Both the position numbers and the translations under genes were made by a program. A stretch of 42,033 nucleotides of DNA, from NCBI GenBank assembly GCA_934098455.1, contig CAKOOU010000005.1:1-42033 (forward strand). The letters are read 5' to 3'. The notes under the pieces were generated by a model, which did no database searches, was not told the origin of the DNA, and saw only the letters and a program-made list of their open reading frames with translations. The stretch is from an uncultured Bacilli bacterium (lineage in GTDB: Bacteria > Bacillota_I > Bacilli_A > RF39 > UBA660). Positions within the stretch are counted from its first letter, which is position 1, and each line of letters starts with the position of its first letter. Shown here piece after piece: positions 7,764 through 15,565 of the stretch.

Positions 7764-8093
7764 ATGAAAAAAAGCAGTACATTTAAACATAATATTTTAA
7801 GTTTTATACAATTTATTAATATAATATTATTTATATATACCTTAATAAATTTTTTTGTTACAAACAATTACTTATACATATACTTAGTCACGTTTTTTAT
7901 GTTTACATTTGGTATGACTTTATTATATTATGCACTAGGTAATAACGAAACAGATTATAACAACTATATATATTTAACTAAAGAAGAATATGATAAATTA
8001 AATAATAAAATAAACATAGATGAAAAAATAATTAAAGAAAAAAATAAAAGAATAAAAGAACTTAAAAATATAATTGACAAAGTTAAAGATTAA
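7764..8093 (+). CDS. Small two-pass membrane protein with coiled-coil tail
   Basis: Not recognised by family. It has 109 residues from the ATG at 7764, chosen because AAGGGA lies 9 nt upstream; a GTG at 7746 has no such site. Two hydrophobic segments (about residues 12-32 and 39-58) are followed by a Lys- and Glu-rich C-terminus (DEKIIKEKNKRIKELKNIIDKVKD) with heptad pattern. The segment YLTKEEYDKLNNKI is of a kind common in small Firmicutes membrane proteins. Its ribosome site is buried in a hairpin, so expression may depend on read-through or on RNA refolding. Confidence 0.65.
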   Translation: MKKSSTFKHNILSFIQFINIILFIYTLINFFVTNNYLYIYLVTFFMFTFGMTLLYYALGNNETDYNNYIYLTKEEYDKLNNKINIDEKIIKEKNKRIKELKNIIDKVKD

Positions 8094-8118
8094 TTATATT
8101 TTTTTTAGATATATTTTA

Positions 8119-8147
8119 TTGTAAAAGGAACATATATTCGCTATAAT
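8119..8147 (+). promoter_or_regulatory. Sigma-A promoter of priA
   Basis: TTGTAA (8119-8124), a 17-bp spacer and TATAAT (8142-8147), 23 bp before the chosen priA start. Confidence 0.7.
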
Positions 8148-8170
8148 ACTTTATGAAAGGTGGAAATACT

Positions 8171-10339
8171 ATGTATGCATTAGTATTAATAGAATATGGT
8201 GCTAAAACATTAAATAAAACATTTACTTATAAAATACCCAATAACATAAATGTAAAAATTGGAAATAAAGTAAAAATATTATTCAACAATAAAGCAATAT
8301 ATGGTATCGTAATAGACATAAAAGATACTACCGAATTTGAAAAAGTAAATGAAATAATAGAAGTAATTAACGAAGAAATATACTTAAATGAAGAACTAAT
8401 CGAACTAGGAAAATACTTATCTGAGACAACATTATGTACTTTAATTAAATCTTATCAAACAATGTTACCATCTAGTTTAAAAGTTAAAAATATTAAAACA
8501 AACTATAATAAATACAATGAATATATTGTATTAAATAAAAATAAAGAAGAAATAATAGAATATATAAATAATAATAAAAAAAGTAAAAAAAAGATAGAAT
8601 TATTAAATAGATTATTAATAGAAAATAAAATAAATAAAAAAGAATTAAGTACAGTTTATAAAAATTTATTAGAAGACAAAATAATCAAAATAGAAAAAGA
8701 AAGAATTTATAGATTAGAAAATAATGATTCAAAGAATGTTACTTATAAATTAACAGACATACAAAATGAAGTATCTAATAGTGTAGAATTAAATAAAGAA
8801 ATGACTTATCTTTTATACGGAGTAACTGGTAGTGGAAAAACTATTGTATATATTGATTTAATAAAAAAAGTATTAAAATTAGGTAAAAAAGCAATTATGC
8901 TAGTGCCAGAAATAAGTTTAACAACACAAATGGTAAATAGATTGTATAATTCTTTTGGAAATGATGTAGCAATATTACATAGTGGATTATCTGACGGAGA
9001 AAAATATGATGAATATACAAAAATTAATAACAATGAAGTAAATGTTGTAGTAGGAACACGTAGTGCAATATTTTCTCCACTTACAAATTTAGGTGTTATT
9101 ATAATAGATGAAGAACATTCAAGTACTTATAAACAAGAAAATAATCCAAGGTATAATGCGATAGATATAGCAAAATGGAGAGCTAAATATAATAATTGTC
9201 CACTAATTTTAGGAAGTGCAACACCAAGTTTAGAATCATTTGCACGGGCACAAAAAAATGTATATAAACTATTAATGTTAGATAAAAGAATAGGTAATTA
9301 TGATTTACCAAGTGTTAAATTAGTAGATATGTCTAAAGAAATGAAAAAAAGAAATATGATATTTAGTGACAAATTAAAAGGATATTTAGAAAATACACTA
9401 AAAAACAAAATGCAAGCAATGATACTTTTAAATAGAAGAGGTTTTAGTACATTTGTTAGTTGTCAAAATTGTGGATATACTTATAAATGTCCACATTGTG
9501 AAATAACATTAACATACCATAAAAGTAGCAATAATCTAAGATGTCATTATTGTGGATATACTACATACCTAAAAAATGTTTGTCCAAATTGTAATGAGGA
9601 TGCAATAAGAAGTTTTGGAACAGGAACAGAAAGAATAGAAAATGAATTAAATAAACTCTTTCCTAGCGCAAGAATAATAAGAATGGATAGAGATACAACA
9701 ACAAAAAAAGGTAGCCATGAAAAATATATCAAAATGATAGAAAATGATGAAGTTGATATTATAGTTGGAACACAAATGATAAGTAAAGGTTTAGACTTTC
9801 CTAAAATAAATTTAGTAGGTGTAATAAATGCTGATGAAACTCTTAACATACCAGATTTTAGAAGTAATGAAAGAACATTTCAATTATTAAATCAAGTTAG
9901 TGGAAGAGCTGGTAGAAGCGGAATAGAAAGTAAAGTGGTTATTCAAACATTTAATCCAGAAAATATAATATTTCAATTTATAAAAGATAATGATTATATA
10001 AATTTTTATAATTATGAAATGTCTTTGAGAAAAAAATTAAATTATCCTCCATATTACTATTTAACAAGTATTAAAATTTGTAGTAAAGATTATGATAAAG
10101 CAAGTAAAAACGCAACAAAAATATGTAATTACATAAAAAATAATATATCAAAAACTTCAATTGTATTAGGACCTTCAACAGCAAATCTTTTTAAATTAAA
10201 TAATATATATAGATTTCAAATTATTATAAAATATAAACATGATAACCTTTTATTTAAATCCTTAAGTTTTATTGATAACTTATATATAAACGAAAATGAT
10301 GTATATTTGGAAATTGATAACAATCCCATAAGTATATAA
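8171..10339 (+). CDS. priA: Primosomal protein N' (replication restart helicase)
   Basis: A superfamily 2 DNA helicase that reloads the replisome at stalled forks. It has 722 residues from the ATG at 8171, preceded by AAAGGTGG; an upstream ATG at 8153 overlaps that site. The N-terminal DNA-binding domain opens MYALVLIEYGAKTLNKTFTYKIP. The helicase has Walker A GVTGSGKT, the DEEH box (IIDEEHSS), and motifs GSATPSLES and QVSGRAGRSG. The zinc-binding insert carries paired cysteines (CQNCGYTYKCPHC, then CHYCGY and CPNC). Length matches the family. It converges on pta with a shared terminator. Confidence 0.96.
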   Translation: MYALVLIEYGAKTLNKTFTYKIPNNINVKIGNKVKILFNNKAIYGIVIDIKDTTEFEKVNEIIEVINEEIYLNEELIELGKYLSETTLCTLIKSYQTMLPSSLKVKNIKTNYNKYNEYIVLNKNKEEIIEYINNNKKSKKKIELLNRLLIENKINKKELSTVYKNLLEDKIIKIEKERIYRLENNDSKNVTYKLTDIQNEVSNSVELNKEMTYLLYGVTGSGKTIVYIDLIKKVLKLGKKAIMLVPEISLTTQMVNRLYNSFGNDVAILHSGLSDGEKYDEYTKINNNEVNVVVGTRSAIFSPLTNLGVIIIDEEHSSTYKQENNPRYNAIDIAKWRAKYNNCPLILGSATPSLESFARAQKNVYKLLMLDKRIGNYDLPSVKLVDMSKEMKKRNMIFSDKLKGYLENTLKNKMQAMILLNRRGFSTFVSCQNCGYTYKCPHCEITLTYHKSSNNLRCHYCGYTTYLKNVCPNCNEDAIRSFGTGTERIENELNKLFPSARIIRMDRDTTTKKGSHEKYIKMIENDEVDIIVGTQMISKGLDFPKINLVGVINADETLNIPDFRSNERTFQLLNQVSGRAGRSGIESKVVIQTFNPENIIFQFIKDNDYINFYNYEMSLRKKLNYPPYYYLTSIKICSKDYDKASKNATKICNYIKNNISKTSIVLGPSTANLFKLNNIYRFQIIIKYKHDNLLFKSLSFIDNLYINENDVYLEIDNNPISI

Positions 10340-10340
10340 A

Positions 10341-10374
10341 AAAATAATTAGATTTTATCTTGTCTAATTATTTT
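10341..10374. terminator. Bidirectional terminator between priA and pta
   Basis: AAAATAATTAGA (10341-10352) pairs with TCTAATTATTTT (10363-10374). A tracts and T tracts flank it on both sides. The right arm contains the pta stop codon. Confidence 0.85.
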
Positions 10375-11365
10375 TTCTTGCTTGAATACATGTTATTGCA
10401 ATTACACCAACAATATCATTCTCATTACATCCTCTAGATAAATCATTAATAGGTTTTCTAATACCTTGTGTTATAGGACCATAAGCTTTAGCTAGAGCAA
10501 GTCTTTCAGTAATCTTATAAGCTATATTACCTGCATCTAAATCTGGAAATATTAAGATATTAGCATCCCCTTTAACTTTAGAATCTGGAAATTTTTGTTT
10601 TTGAACATCTGGAATTATAGCAGTATCAAATTGCATTTCACCATCAGCAATTATATCAGGATAACTATTTTTAAAAGAATTAACAGCATTTTTAACTTTA
10701 TCTACATCTAAACATCTGCTACTACCATTAGTTGAATGTGAAAGAAAGGCTACTTTAGGAACTCCACCAATTAATTCATTGAAAGTTTTAACACTATTAT
10801 ATGCGATATCAACTAATTCTAAACTAGTAGGATTTTGTATCATTCCACAATCAGAATATATAAACAAACCATCACTACCAAATTTTTTATCATTAAGTTC
10901 CATTAGAAAAAATGAAGAAACTATTTTAGAATCAGGAGACGTTTTTAGCGTTCTTAAAGCTGAACGTAAAACATCACTCGAAGAATGATTAGCGCCAGCA
11001 ACCAATCCATCAGCATAATTTAAGTACACTAACATATCCCCAAAATACAAATAATCATTTTTAATAATATCTTGAGCCTCATTAAAACTCAATCCCTTAT
11101 CTTTTCTAATTTCATAAAATTTTTGAATTAATAAATCTGTTAAATCACTATTCAAAGGATTAATAATTTTAATATCTTTTATATCTACATTATTAGAACT
11201 TGCAAAATCATTGATTTTCTTTTCATTTCCAATCAAAATTATATTTGCAAAGTCCATTTTCTTAACAATACTTGCTGCTTTTAAAACTCTTAAATCATCA
11301 GATTCTACCAAACATATAGTTTTTTTATCTTCTTTTGCTTTCTCAATTAATTTATTAATAAACAT
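10364..11365 (-). CDS. pta: Phosphate acetyltransferase
   Basis: Interconverts acetyl-CoA and acetyl phosphate, the step before acetate kinase in ATP-yielding acetate formation. The protein has 333 residues, the size of the short Pta class lacking the regulatory N-terminal domain. Recognisable segments are LVESDDLRVLKAASI, DGLVAGANHSSSDVLRSALR, SSFFLMEL, AFLSHSTNGSS, DGEMQFDTAI, ANILIFPDLDAGNIAYKITERL and GPITQGIRKPINDLSRG, all conserved around the CoA and phosphate sites. It starts at the ATG at 11365 with TAGGTGAT upstream. ackA is not adjacent. It is divergent from a small unknown gene. Confidence 0.95.
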   Translation of the reverse strand: MFINKLIEKAKEDKKTICLVESDDLRVLKAASIVKKMDFANIILIGNEKKINDFASSNNVDIKDIKIINPLNSDLTDLLIQKFYEIRKDKGLSFNEAQDIIKNDYLYFGDMLVYLNYADGLVAGANHSSSDVLRSALRTLKTSPDSKIVSSFFLMELNDKKFGSDGLFIYSDCGMIQNPTSLELVDIAYNSVKTFNELIGGVPKVAFLSHSTNGSSRCLDVDKVKNAVNSFKNSYPDIIADGEMQFDTAIIPDVQKQKFPDSKVKGDANILIFPDLDAGNIAYKITERLALAKAYGPITQGIRKPINDLSRGCNENDIVGVIAITCIQARKNN

Positions 11366-11444
11366 ACTATCACCTAATACATAATATCAAATTTATTGAT
11401 TTTAGTCTATTTATTATGTAAAATATAAAAAAGAGAGGTTAACT

Positions 11445-11774
11445 ATGAAACAAATAGAAAAAAATACAGAAAAGTTATTCTGTGATATTATGAAAAAAGT
11501 ATTAAAAGAAACAAAAGATGGAGTTAATTTTAGAATAATTGTTGAAGAAGTAGATGATAAAACATATTTAATAATAGAAAAATATACACCTAAAAGTGAT
11601 TTCAATTACAAAATTGAATATCCAAGAATAGAATATAATTGTGATAAAATTGATTTAGAACATTTAAAAGTATTATTTATTATGTGTGACTTAAAATGCG
11701 ACTATGAAGAAAAAACTTTAATAGGATGGATAAAAAGTTCAAAAGTAAAGAAATATAGGAAAATAAATCACTAG
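11445..11774 (+). CDS. Hypothetical protein (109 aa)
   Basis: Not recognised. It is a cytoplasmic, Lys- and Glu-rich protein of 109 residues with a helix at the N-terminus, then alternating strand-like segments (GVNFRIIVEEVDDKTYLIIEKYTP) and a C-terminal part with three Cys (NCDKI, MCDLKCDYEE). A clear ribosome site (AGAGAGGTTA) precedes it, and a perfect 10-bp terminator follows. It is divergent from pta and upstream of the heat-shock operon, and appears to be a single-gene unit. Confidence 0.7.
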   Translation: MKQIEKNTEKLFCDIMKKVLKETKDGVNFRIIVEEVDDKTYLIIEKYTPKSDFNYKIEYPRIEYNCDKIDLEHLKVLFIMCDLKCDYEEKTLIGWIKSSKVKKYRKINH

Positions 11775-11796
11775 CACAAAATGATTTATTTTTTTT
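11761..11796 (+). terminator. Intrinsic terminator
   Basis: AAATAAATCA (11761-11770) pairs perfectly with TGATTTATTT (11782-11791) and runs into T. The left arm is coding sequence. Confidence 0.85.
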
Positions 11797-11813
11797 GAAA
11801 AAATTTTAAAAAA

Positions 11814-11841
11814 TTAGCACTCATATATTGACAAGTGCTAA
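11814..11841 (+). promoter_or_regulatory. CIRCE operator 1, spanning the -35
   Basis: TTAGCACTC (11814-11822) and AAGTGCTAA (11833-11841) match the HrcA operator TTAGCACTC-N9-GAGTGCTAA with one base changed in the right arm. The gap is 10 instead of 9. The -35 hexamer lies in the gap. Confidence 0.85.
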
Positions 11842-11856
11842 GCATAATATTATAAT
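11828..11856 (+). promoter_or_regulatory. Consensus sigma-A promoter of the hrcA operon
   Basis: TTGACA (11828-11833), 17 bp, TATAAT (11851-11856): a perfect match to the vegetative consensus. Confidence 0.93.
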
Positions 11857-11860
11857 GTAG

Positions 11861-11887
11861 TTAGCACTAAGGAAAGAAGTGTGCTAG
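11861..11887 (+). promoter_or_regulatory. CIRCE-like operator 2, in the leader
   Basis: TTAGCACTA (11861-11869), 9 bases, GTGTGCTAG (11879-11887): 15 of 18 arm positions match CIRCE, and the spacing is the canonical 9. It begins at about the transcription start and reaches the hrcA ribosome site. Confidence 0.65.
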
Positions 11888-11899
11888 GGAAGTGATTTT

Positions 11900-12892
11900 G
11901 TGGGAGAAAGACAAAGTAAATTATTAAAAGCAATAGTAGAATCTTATATCAAAACTGTTAAACCAGTTGGTTCTAAATCATTATGTAAAAAATTTAAGTG
12001 CTCATCAGCAACAATAAGAAATGATATGATGTATTTAGAAGAATTAGGTTATCTAGAAAAAACGCATACAAGTAGTGGAAGGATTCCTAGTGAAAAAGGA
12101 TATCACTATTACGTAGAGAATTTAATGAAACCTAAAGAGATTACTGGAGAAGACGTTTTAAAACTTCAAACAATTTTAAACAATAAAGATTTAATACTAA
12201 GCGATGCAATTAATAAATGTATGGAAATTATTAGTGATATTACAAATTATACAAGTATTGTTTTAGGTAAAAATAGTTATAATAATATACTTAAACAAAT
12301 AAGTATAATTCCAATTGATGAAAAAAAAGTTGTCTCAGTTCTTGTAACAAATACAGGACATGTAGAAAATAAACAGGTTATTATTCCAGAAGACATTAGT
12401 GTAAAAGAAATAGTTAAAACTTGTGAAATAGTTAATAAAGAATTAATTGGAACACCAATAAATGAAATACTAGAAAGATTAGAATTCGTTATAAAACCAG
12501 AAATTGCTAAAACAATGCAAAAATATGAAGAATTATGTAGTTTCTTTTACAATGCATTTTCAGAATTTAATGAAAATCAAAGTGACGATGTATTCTTTGG
12601 CGGTAAAACAAATATACTTAAACAACCAGAATACAACGAACCAGAAAAAATAAAAGAAATAATAAATAAACTAGAAGATGTAGAATTAGTTAAAAATATT
12701 GAAACTGATGATAAAGATATAAAAGTTTATATTGGAGAAGAAAATAATTTTGACCCAGATACAACAGTTATAAAAACTAGCTACAACATTGATGGAGAAG
12801 TTGGAACACTAGCTATTATAGGGCCAAAGAGAATGGAATATGATAAAGTTGTTACACTTTTAGATTATTTAAAAAACTACATAGAAAGGTAA
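11900..12892 (+). CDS. hrcA: Heat-inducible transcription repressor HrcA
   Basis: Represses the dnaK and groE operons by binding CIRCE; its folding depends on GroEL. The protein has 330 residues with a GTG start at 11900 and GGGAAGTGATTTT upstream. The N-terminal winged helix reads ERQSKLLKAIVESYIKTVKPVGSKSL, SSATIRNDMMYLEELGYLEKTHTSSGRIPSEKGY, the signature of the family. The C-terminal GAF-like part ends GTLAIIGPKRMEYDKVVTLLDYL. It is first in the operon and preceded by two CIRCE-like sites, so it controls itself. grpE starts three bases after its stop. Confidence 0.96.
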   Translation: MGERQSKLLKAIVESYIKTVKPVGSKSLCKKFKCSSATIRNDMMYLEELGYLEKTHTSSGRIPSEKGYHYYVENLMKPKEITGEDVLKLQTILNNKDLILSDAINKCMEIISDITNYTSIVLGKNSYNNILKQISIIPIDEKKVVSVLVTNTGHVENKQVIIPEDISVKEIVKTCEIVNKELIGTPINEILERLEFVIKPEIAKTMQKYEELCSFFYNAFSEFNENQSDDVFFGGKTNILKQPEYNEPEKIKEIINKLEDVELVKNIETDDKDIKVYIGEENNFDPDTTVIKTSYNIDGEVGTLAIIGPKRMEYDKVVTLLDYLKNYIER

Positions 12893-12895
12893 AAT

Positions 12896-13492
12896 ATGAA
12901 AGAAGATAATAAAAAAGAAGAAATAAAAAATAAAGTTGAAAATTTAAAAAAAGAGAAAGAAGAAACAGAAAAAACTTCAAAACAAAATCACAATGTTCAC
13001 AAAGAAAAAAATGAAAATAAAAAATGTGCTCACCTAGAAAGTGAAATAGAAAAATTAAAACTAGCATTAAATGTTAGTAACGATAAAGCTATTAGAGCAC
13101 AAGCAGAAATGATGAATTTTAAAAGAAGAAAAGAAGAAGAAACATCAAATATGTTAAAATATGCAAATGAAGATGTTTTAAAATCACTTTTACCTGTTAT
13201 AGATAATTTTGAAAGAGCAATTATGTTAGATGATAATGATTTAACAGATGAACTTTCTAAATTCTTAAGTGGATTTAAAATGATATATACTAATATTATA
13301 GACATATTTAATAAGTTTGAAGTAAAAGAAATCGAAGCAGAGGGAGTAGAATTTGACCCAAGAATTCATCAAGCAGTTTTAATGGAACATGATGAAACAA
13401 AACCACATAATGTTGTGATAGAAGTCTTACAAAAAGGTTACATGTATAAAGATAGAGTTATAAGACCTTCAATGGTGAAAGTAAATGAATAA
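12896..13492 (+). CDS. grpE: Nucleotide exchange factor GrpE
   Basis: Releases ADP from DnaK. The protein has 198 residues. The first 45 or so are highly charged and low in complexity, followed by the long paired helix (ESEIEKLKLALNVSNDKAIRAQAEMMNFKRRKEEE) and the beta domain with GFKMIYTNIIDIFNKFEVKEIEAEGVEFDPRIHQAVL, HDETKPHNVVIEVLQKGYMYKDRVIRPSMVKV. This is the complete family pattern. It starts right after hrcA and overlaps the following small gene by eight bases. Confidence 0.95.
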   Translation: MKEDNKKEEIKNKVENLKKEKEETEKTSKQNHNVHKEKNENKKCAHLESEIEKLKLALNVSNDKAIRAQAEMMNFKRRKEEETSNMLKYANEDVLKSLLPVIDNFERAIMLDDNDLTDELSKFLSGFKMIYTNIIDIFNKFEVKEIEAEGVEFDPRIHQAVLMEHDETKPHNVVIEVLQKGYMYKDRVIRPSMVKVNE

Positions 13493-13685
13493 TTTTGATT
13501 TTAATAAAAAAGAATTGAATGAATGTTTAATGGATTTATATTTCTATGTATTAAGTAATGGTAAATCCACTGGACATTTAGAAGATTTTGGAAAAAGATA
13601 TGTAAAATTATCTGAAGAAAATAAAACAATTATAAAAAATGAAATAAAAAGCAATATAAATATAAATAAGCCAAAAATTAAATAA
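13485..13685 (+). CDS. Small protein inside the heat-shock operon (66 aa)
   Basis: Not recognised. A 66-residue, hydrophilic, mostly helical protein with no membrane segment: a Lys- and Glu-rich N-terminus, LMDLYFYVLSNGKSTGHLEDFGKRYVKLSEENKTIIKNEI, then an Asn- and Lys-rich tail. It overlaps the end of grpE (ATGAATAA arrangement) and ends 16 bases before dnaK, so it is co-transcribed and probably translationally coupled. Standard hrcA-grpE-dnaK operons have no gene here. The coupling, the base composition and the clean fit between grpE and dnaK argue that it is real. It may assist or tune the chaperone, but that is only inference from position. Confidence 0.65.
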   Translation: MNNFDFNKKELNECLMDLYFYVLSNGKSTGHLEDFGKRYVKLSEENKTIIKNEIKSNININKPKIK

Positions 13686-13701
13686 AAGGAGAGATGATAT
13701 T

Positions 13702-15510
13702 ATGGCAAAAATTATAGGTATAGATTTAGGTACTACAAACAGTTGTGTTGCAGTACTAGAAGGTGGGGAACCAAAAGTAATAACTAATGCTGAAGGAGAT
13801 AGAACAACTCCTAGCGTTGTAGCATTTAAAAATGGAGAAGAAATAGTAGGTATAACTGCAAAACACCAAGCAGTAACTAACCCAAATAATACTATTGCTT
13901 CAATAAAAAGAAAAATGGGTACTAATGAAAAAGTTGATATTGATGGTAAAAAATATACACCAGAAGAAATTAGTGCTAAGATATTAATGAAATTAAAGAA
14001 AGATGCAGAAAGCTATTTAGGCGAAACAGTTACTAAAGCAGTTATAACTGTTCCAGCATACTTTAACGATGCTGAAAGACAAGCAACTAAAAATGCAGGT
14101 AAAATTGCAGGTTTAGAAGTTGAAAGAATAGTAAACGAACCAACTGCTGCAGCACTTGCATATGGACTTGATAAACAAGATAAATTACAAACAATTTTAG
14201 TTTATGACTTAGGTGGAGGAACATTCGATGTTTCAATTCTAGAACTAGGTGATGGTGTATTCGAAGTTAAATCTACAAGTGGTAATAATAGACTTGGTGG
14301 AGATGATTTTGATAAATGCTTAATGGATTACATGGTATCTGAATTCAAAAAAGAAAACGGAATAGATTTATCAAATGATAAAATGGCTATGCAACGTATC
14401 AAAGACGCAGCAGAAAAAGCTAAAAAAGATTTAAGTAGTATGACTACAACAAACATAAATCTACCATTCTTAACTCAAAATTCTGATGGTCCTGTTCATA
14501 TGGATATGACAATAACTCGTGCTAAGTTTGAAAGTCTATGTAAAGATTTATTCGACTCAACACTTGACGCTGTAAGAAAAGCTTTAAAAGATGCTAAATT
14601 AACTAAAAATGATATAGACCAAGTTGTATTAGTTGGTGGTTCAAGTAGAATTCCATATATTCAAAATTTAATAAAAAATGAAATAGGAAAAGAACCTAAT
14701 AAGAGTGTTAACCCTGATGAAGTAGTTGCAATGGGTGCTGCTATTCAAGGTGGAGTATTAACTGGAGAAGTTGATGACTTAGTATTACTAGATGTAACAC
14801 CATTATCATTAGGTATTGAAACATTAGGTAATGTTATGACAGTTTTAATTCCAAGAAATACAACAATTCCAGCAAGTAAGAGTCAAGTATTCTCAACTGC
14901 TGTAGATAATCAACCTGCTGTTGATATTCACGTATTACAAGGTGAAAGACCTATGGCAGCTGACAACAAAACATTAGGAAGATTCCAATTATCAGATATT
15001 CCAGCAGCACCTAGAGGAATTCCTCAAATCGAAGTTAAATTTGATATAGATGCTAATGGTATCGTTAATGTTAGTGCTAAAGATTTAGGAACTAATAAAG
15101 AACAACATATCACAATTACTTCAAATACTAATTTAACAGATGAAGAAATAGATAAAATGATGAAAGAAGCAGAAGCAAATAAAGAAGCAGATGAAAAGAA
15201 AAAACAAGAAGCAGATGCTAGAAATGAAGCAGAACAAGCAATATTTACTACTGAAAAATCAATAAAAGATTTAGGTGATAAATTAACTGAAGATGAAAAG
15301 AAAATTGCAGAAGAACTAGTTAGTGACTTAAAGAAATCACTTGAAGGAAACAACGTTGATGAAATTAAAGAAAAAACAACAAAATTAAATGAAAAAGCTA
15401 TGGAATTTGCTACAAGAATTTATCAAGAACAAGCTGCACAAAATCAAAATAATGGTGGAAATAACTCTACTGATGATAATGCAAGCGAAGCAGAATTTGT
15501 TAATAAATAA
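13702..15510 (+). CDS. dnaK: Molecular chaperone DnaK (Hsp70)
   Basis: ATP-driven chaperone of 602 residues. The nucleotide-binding domain starts IIGIDLGTTNSCVAVLEGG and has VPAYFNDAERQATKNAGKIAGL, NEPTAAALAYGLDK, VYDLGGGTFDVSILELGDGVFEV and VVLVGGSSRIPYIQNLI. The substrate-binding domain has DVTPLSLGIETLGNVMTVLIPRNTTIP and LGRFQLSDIPAAPRG. The helical lid is Lys- and Glu-rich, and the tail is Asn-rich with an acidic end. AAAGGAGAGATG precedes the ATG at 13702. A hairpin terminator follows, so pepF-dnaJ may be made at a lower level. Confidence 0.98.
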   Translation: MAKIIGIDLGTTNSCVAVLEGGEPKVITNAEGDRTTPSVVAFKNGEEIVGITAKHQAVTNPNNTIASIKRKMGTNEKVDIDGKKYTPEEISAKILMKLKKDAESYLGETVTKAVITVPAYFNDAERQATKNAGKIAGLEVERIVNEPTAAALAYGLDKQDKLQTILVYDLGGGTFDVSILELGDGVFEVKSTSGNNRLGGDDFDKCLMDYMVSEFKKENGIDLSNDKMAMQRIKDAAEKAKKDLSSMTTTNINLPFLTQNSDGPVHMDMTITRAKFESLCKDLFDSTLDAVRKALKDAKLTKNDIDQVVLVGGSSRIPYIQNLIKNEIGKEPNKSVNPDEVVAMGAAIQGGVLTGEVDDLVLLDVTPLSLGIETLGNVMTVLIPRNTTIPASKSQVFSTAVDNQPAVDIHVLQGERPMAADNKTLGRFQLSDIPAAPRGIPQIEVKFDIDANGIVNVSAKDLGTNKEQHITITSNTNLTDEEIDKMMKEAEANKEADEKKKQEADARNEAEQAIFTTEKSIKDLGDKLTEDEKKIAEELVSDLKKSLEGNNVDEIKEKTTKLNEKAMEFATRIYQEQAAQNQNNGGNNSTDDNASEAEFVNK

Positions 15511-15517
15511 AAAAGAT

Positions 15518-15547
15518 AAGAGTTAGATTTATCTAACTCTTCTTTTT
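15518..15547 (+). terminator. Hairpin after dnaK
   Basis: AAGAGTTAGAT (15518-15528) and ATCTAACTCTT (15531-15541) form a perfect 11-bp stem followed by CTTTTT. The minimal 2-nt gap means the innermost pairs open to make the loop. It is likely a partial terminator within the heat-shock cluster. Confidence 0.75.
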
Positions 15548-15565
15548 AGATTATATGGAGGATAC

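Noticed and set aside
15024..15353. Minus-strand open frame inside dnaK
   Set aside because: It is a shadow of the Glu/Lys-rich lid of DnaK, giving Ser/Phe-rich nonsense.
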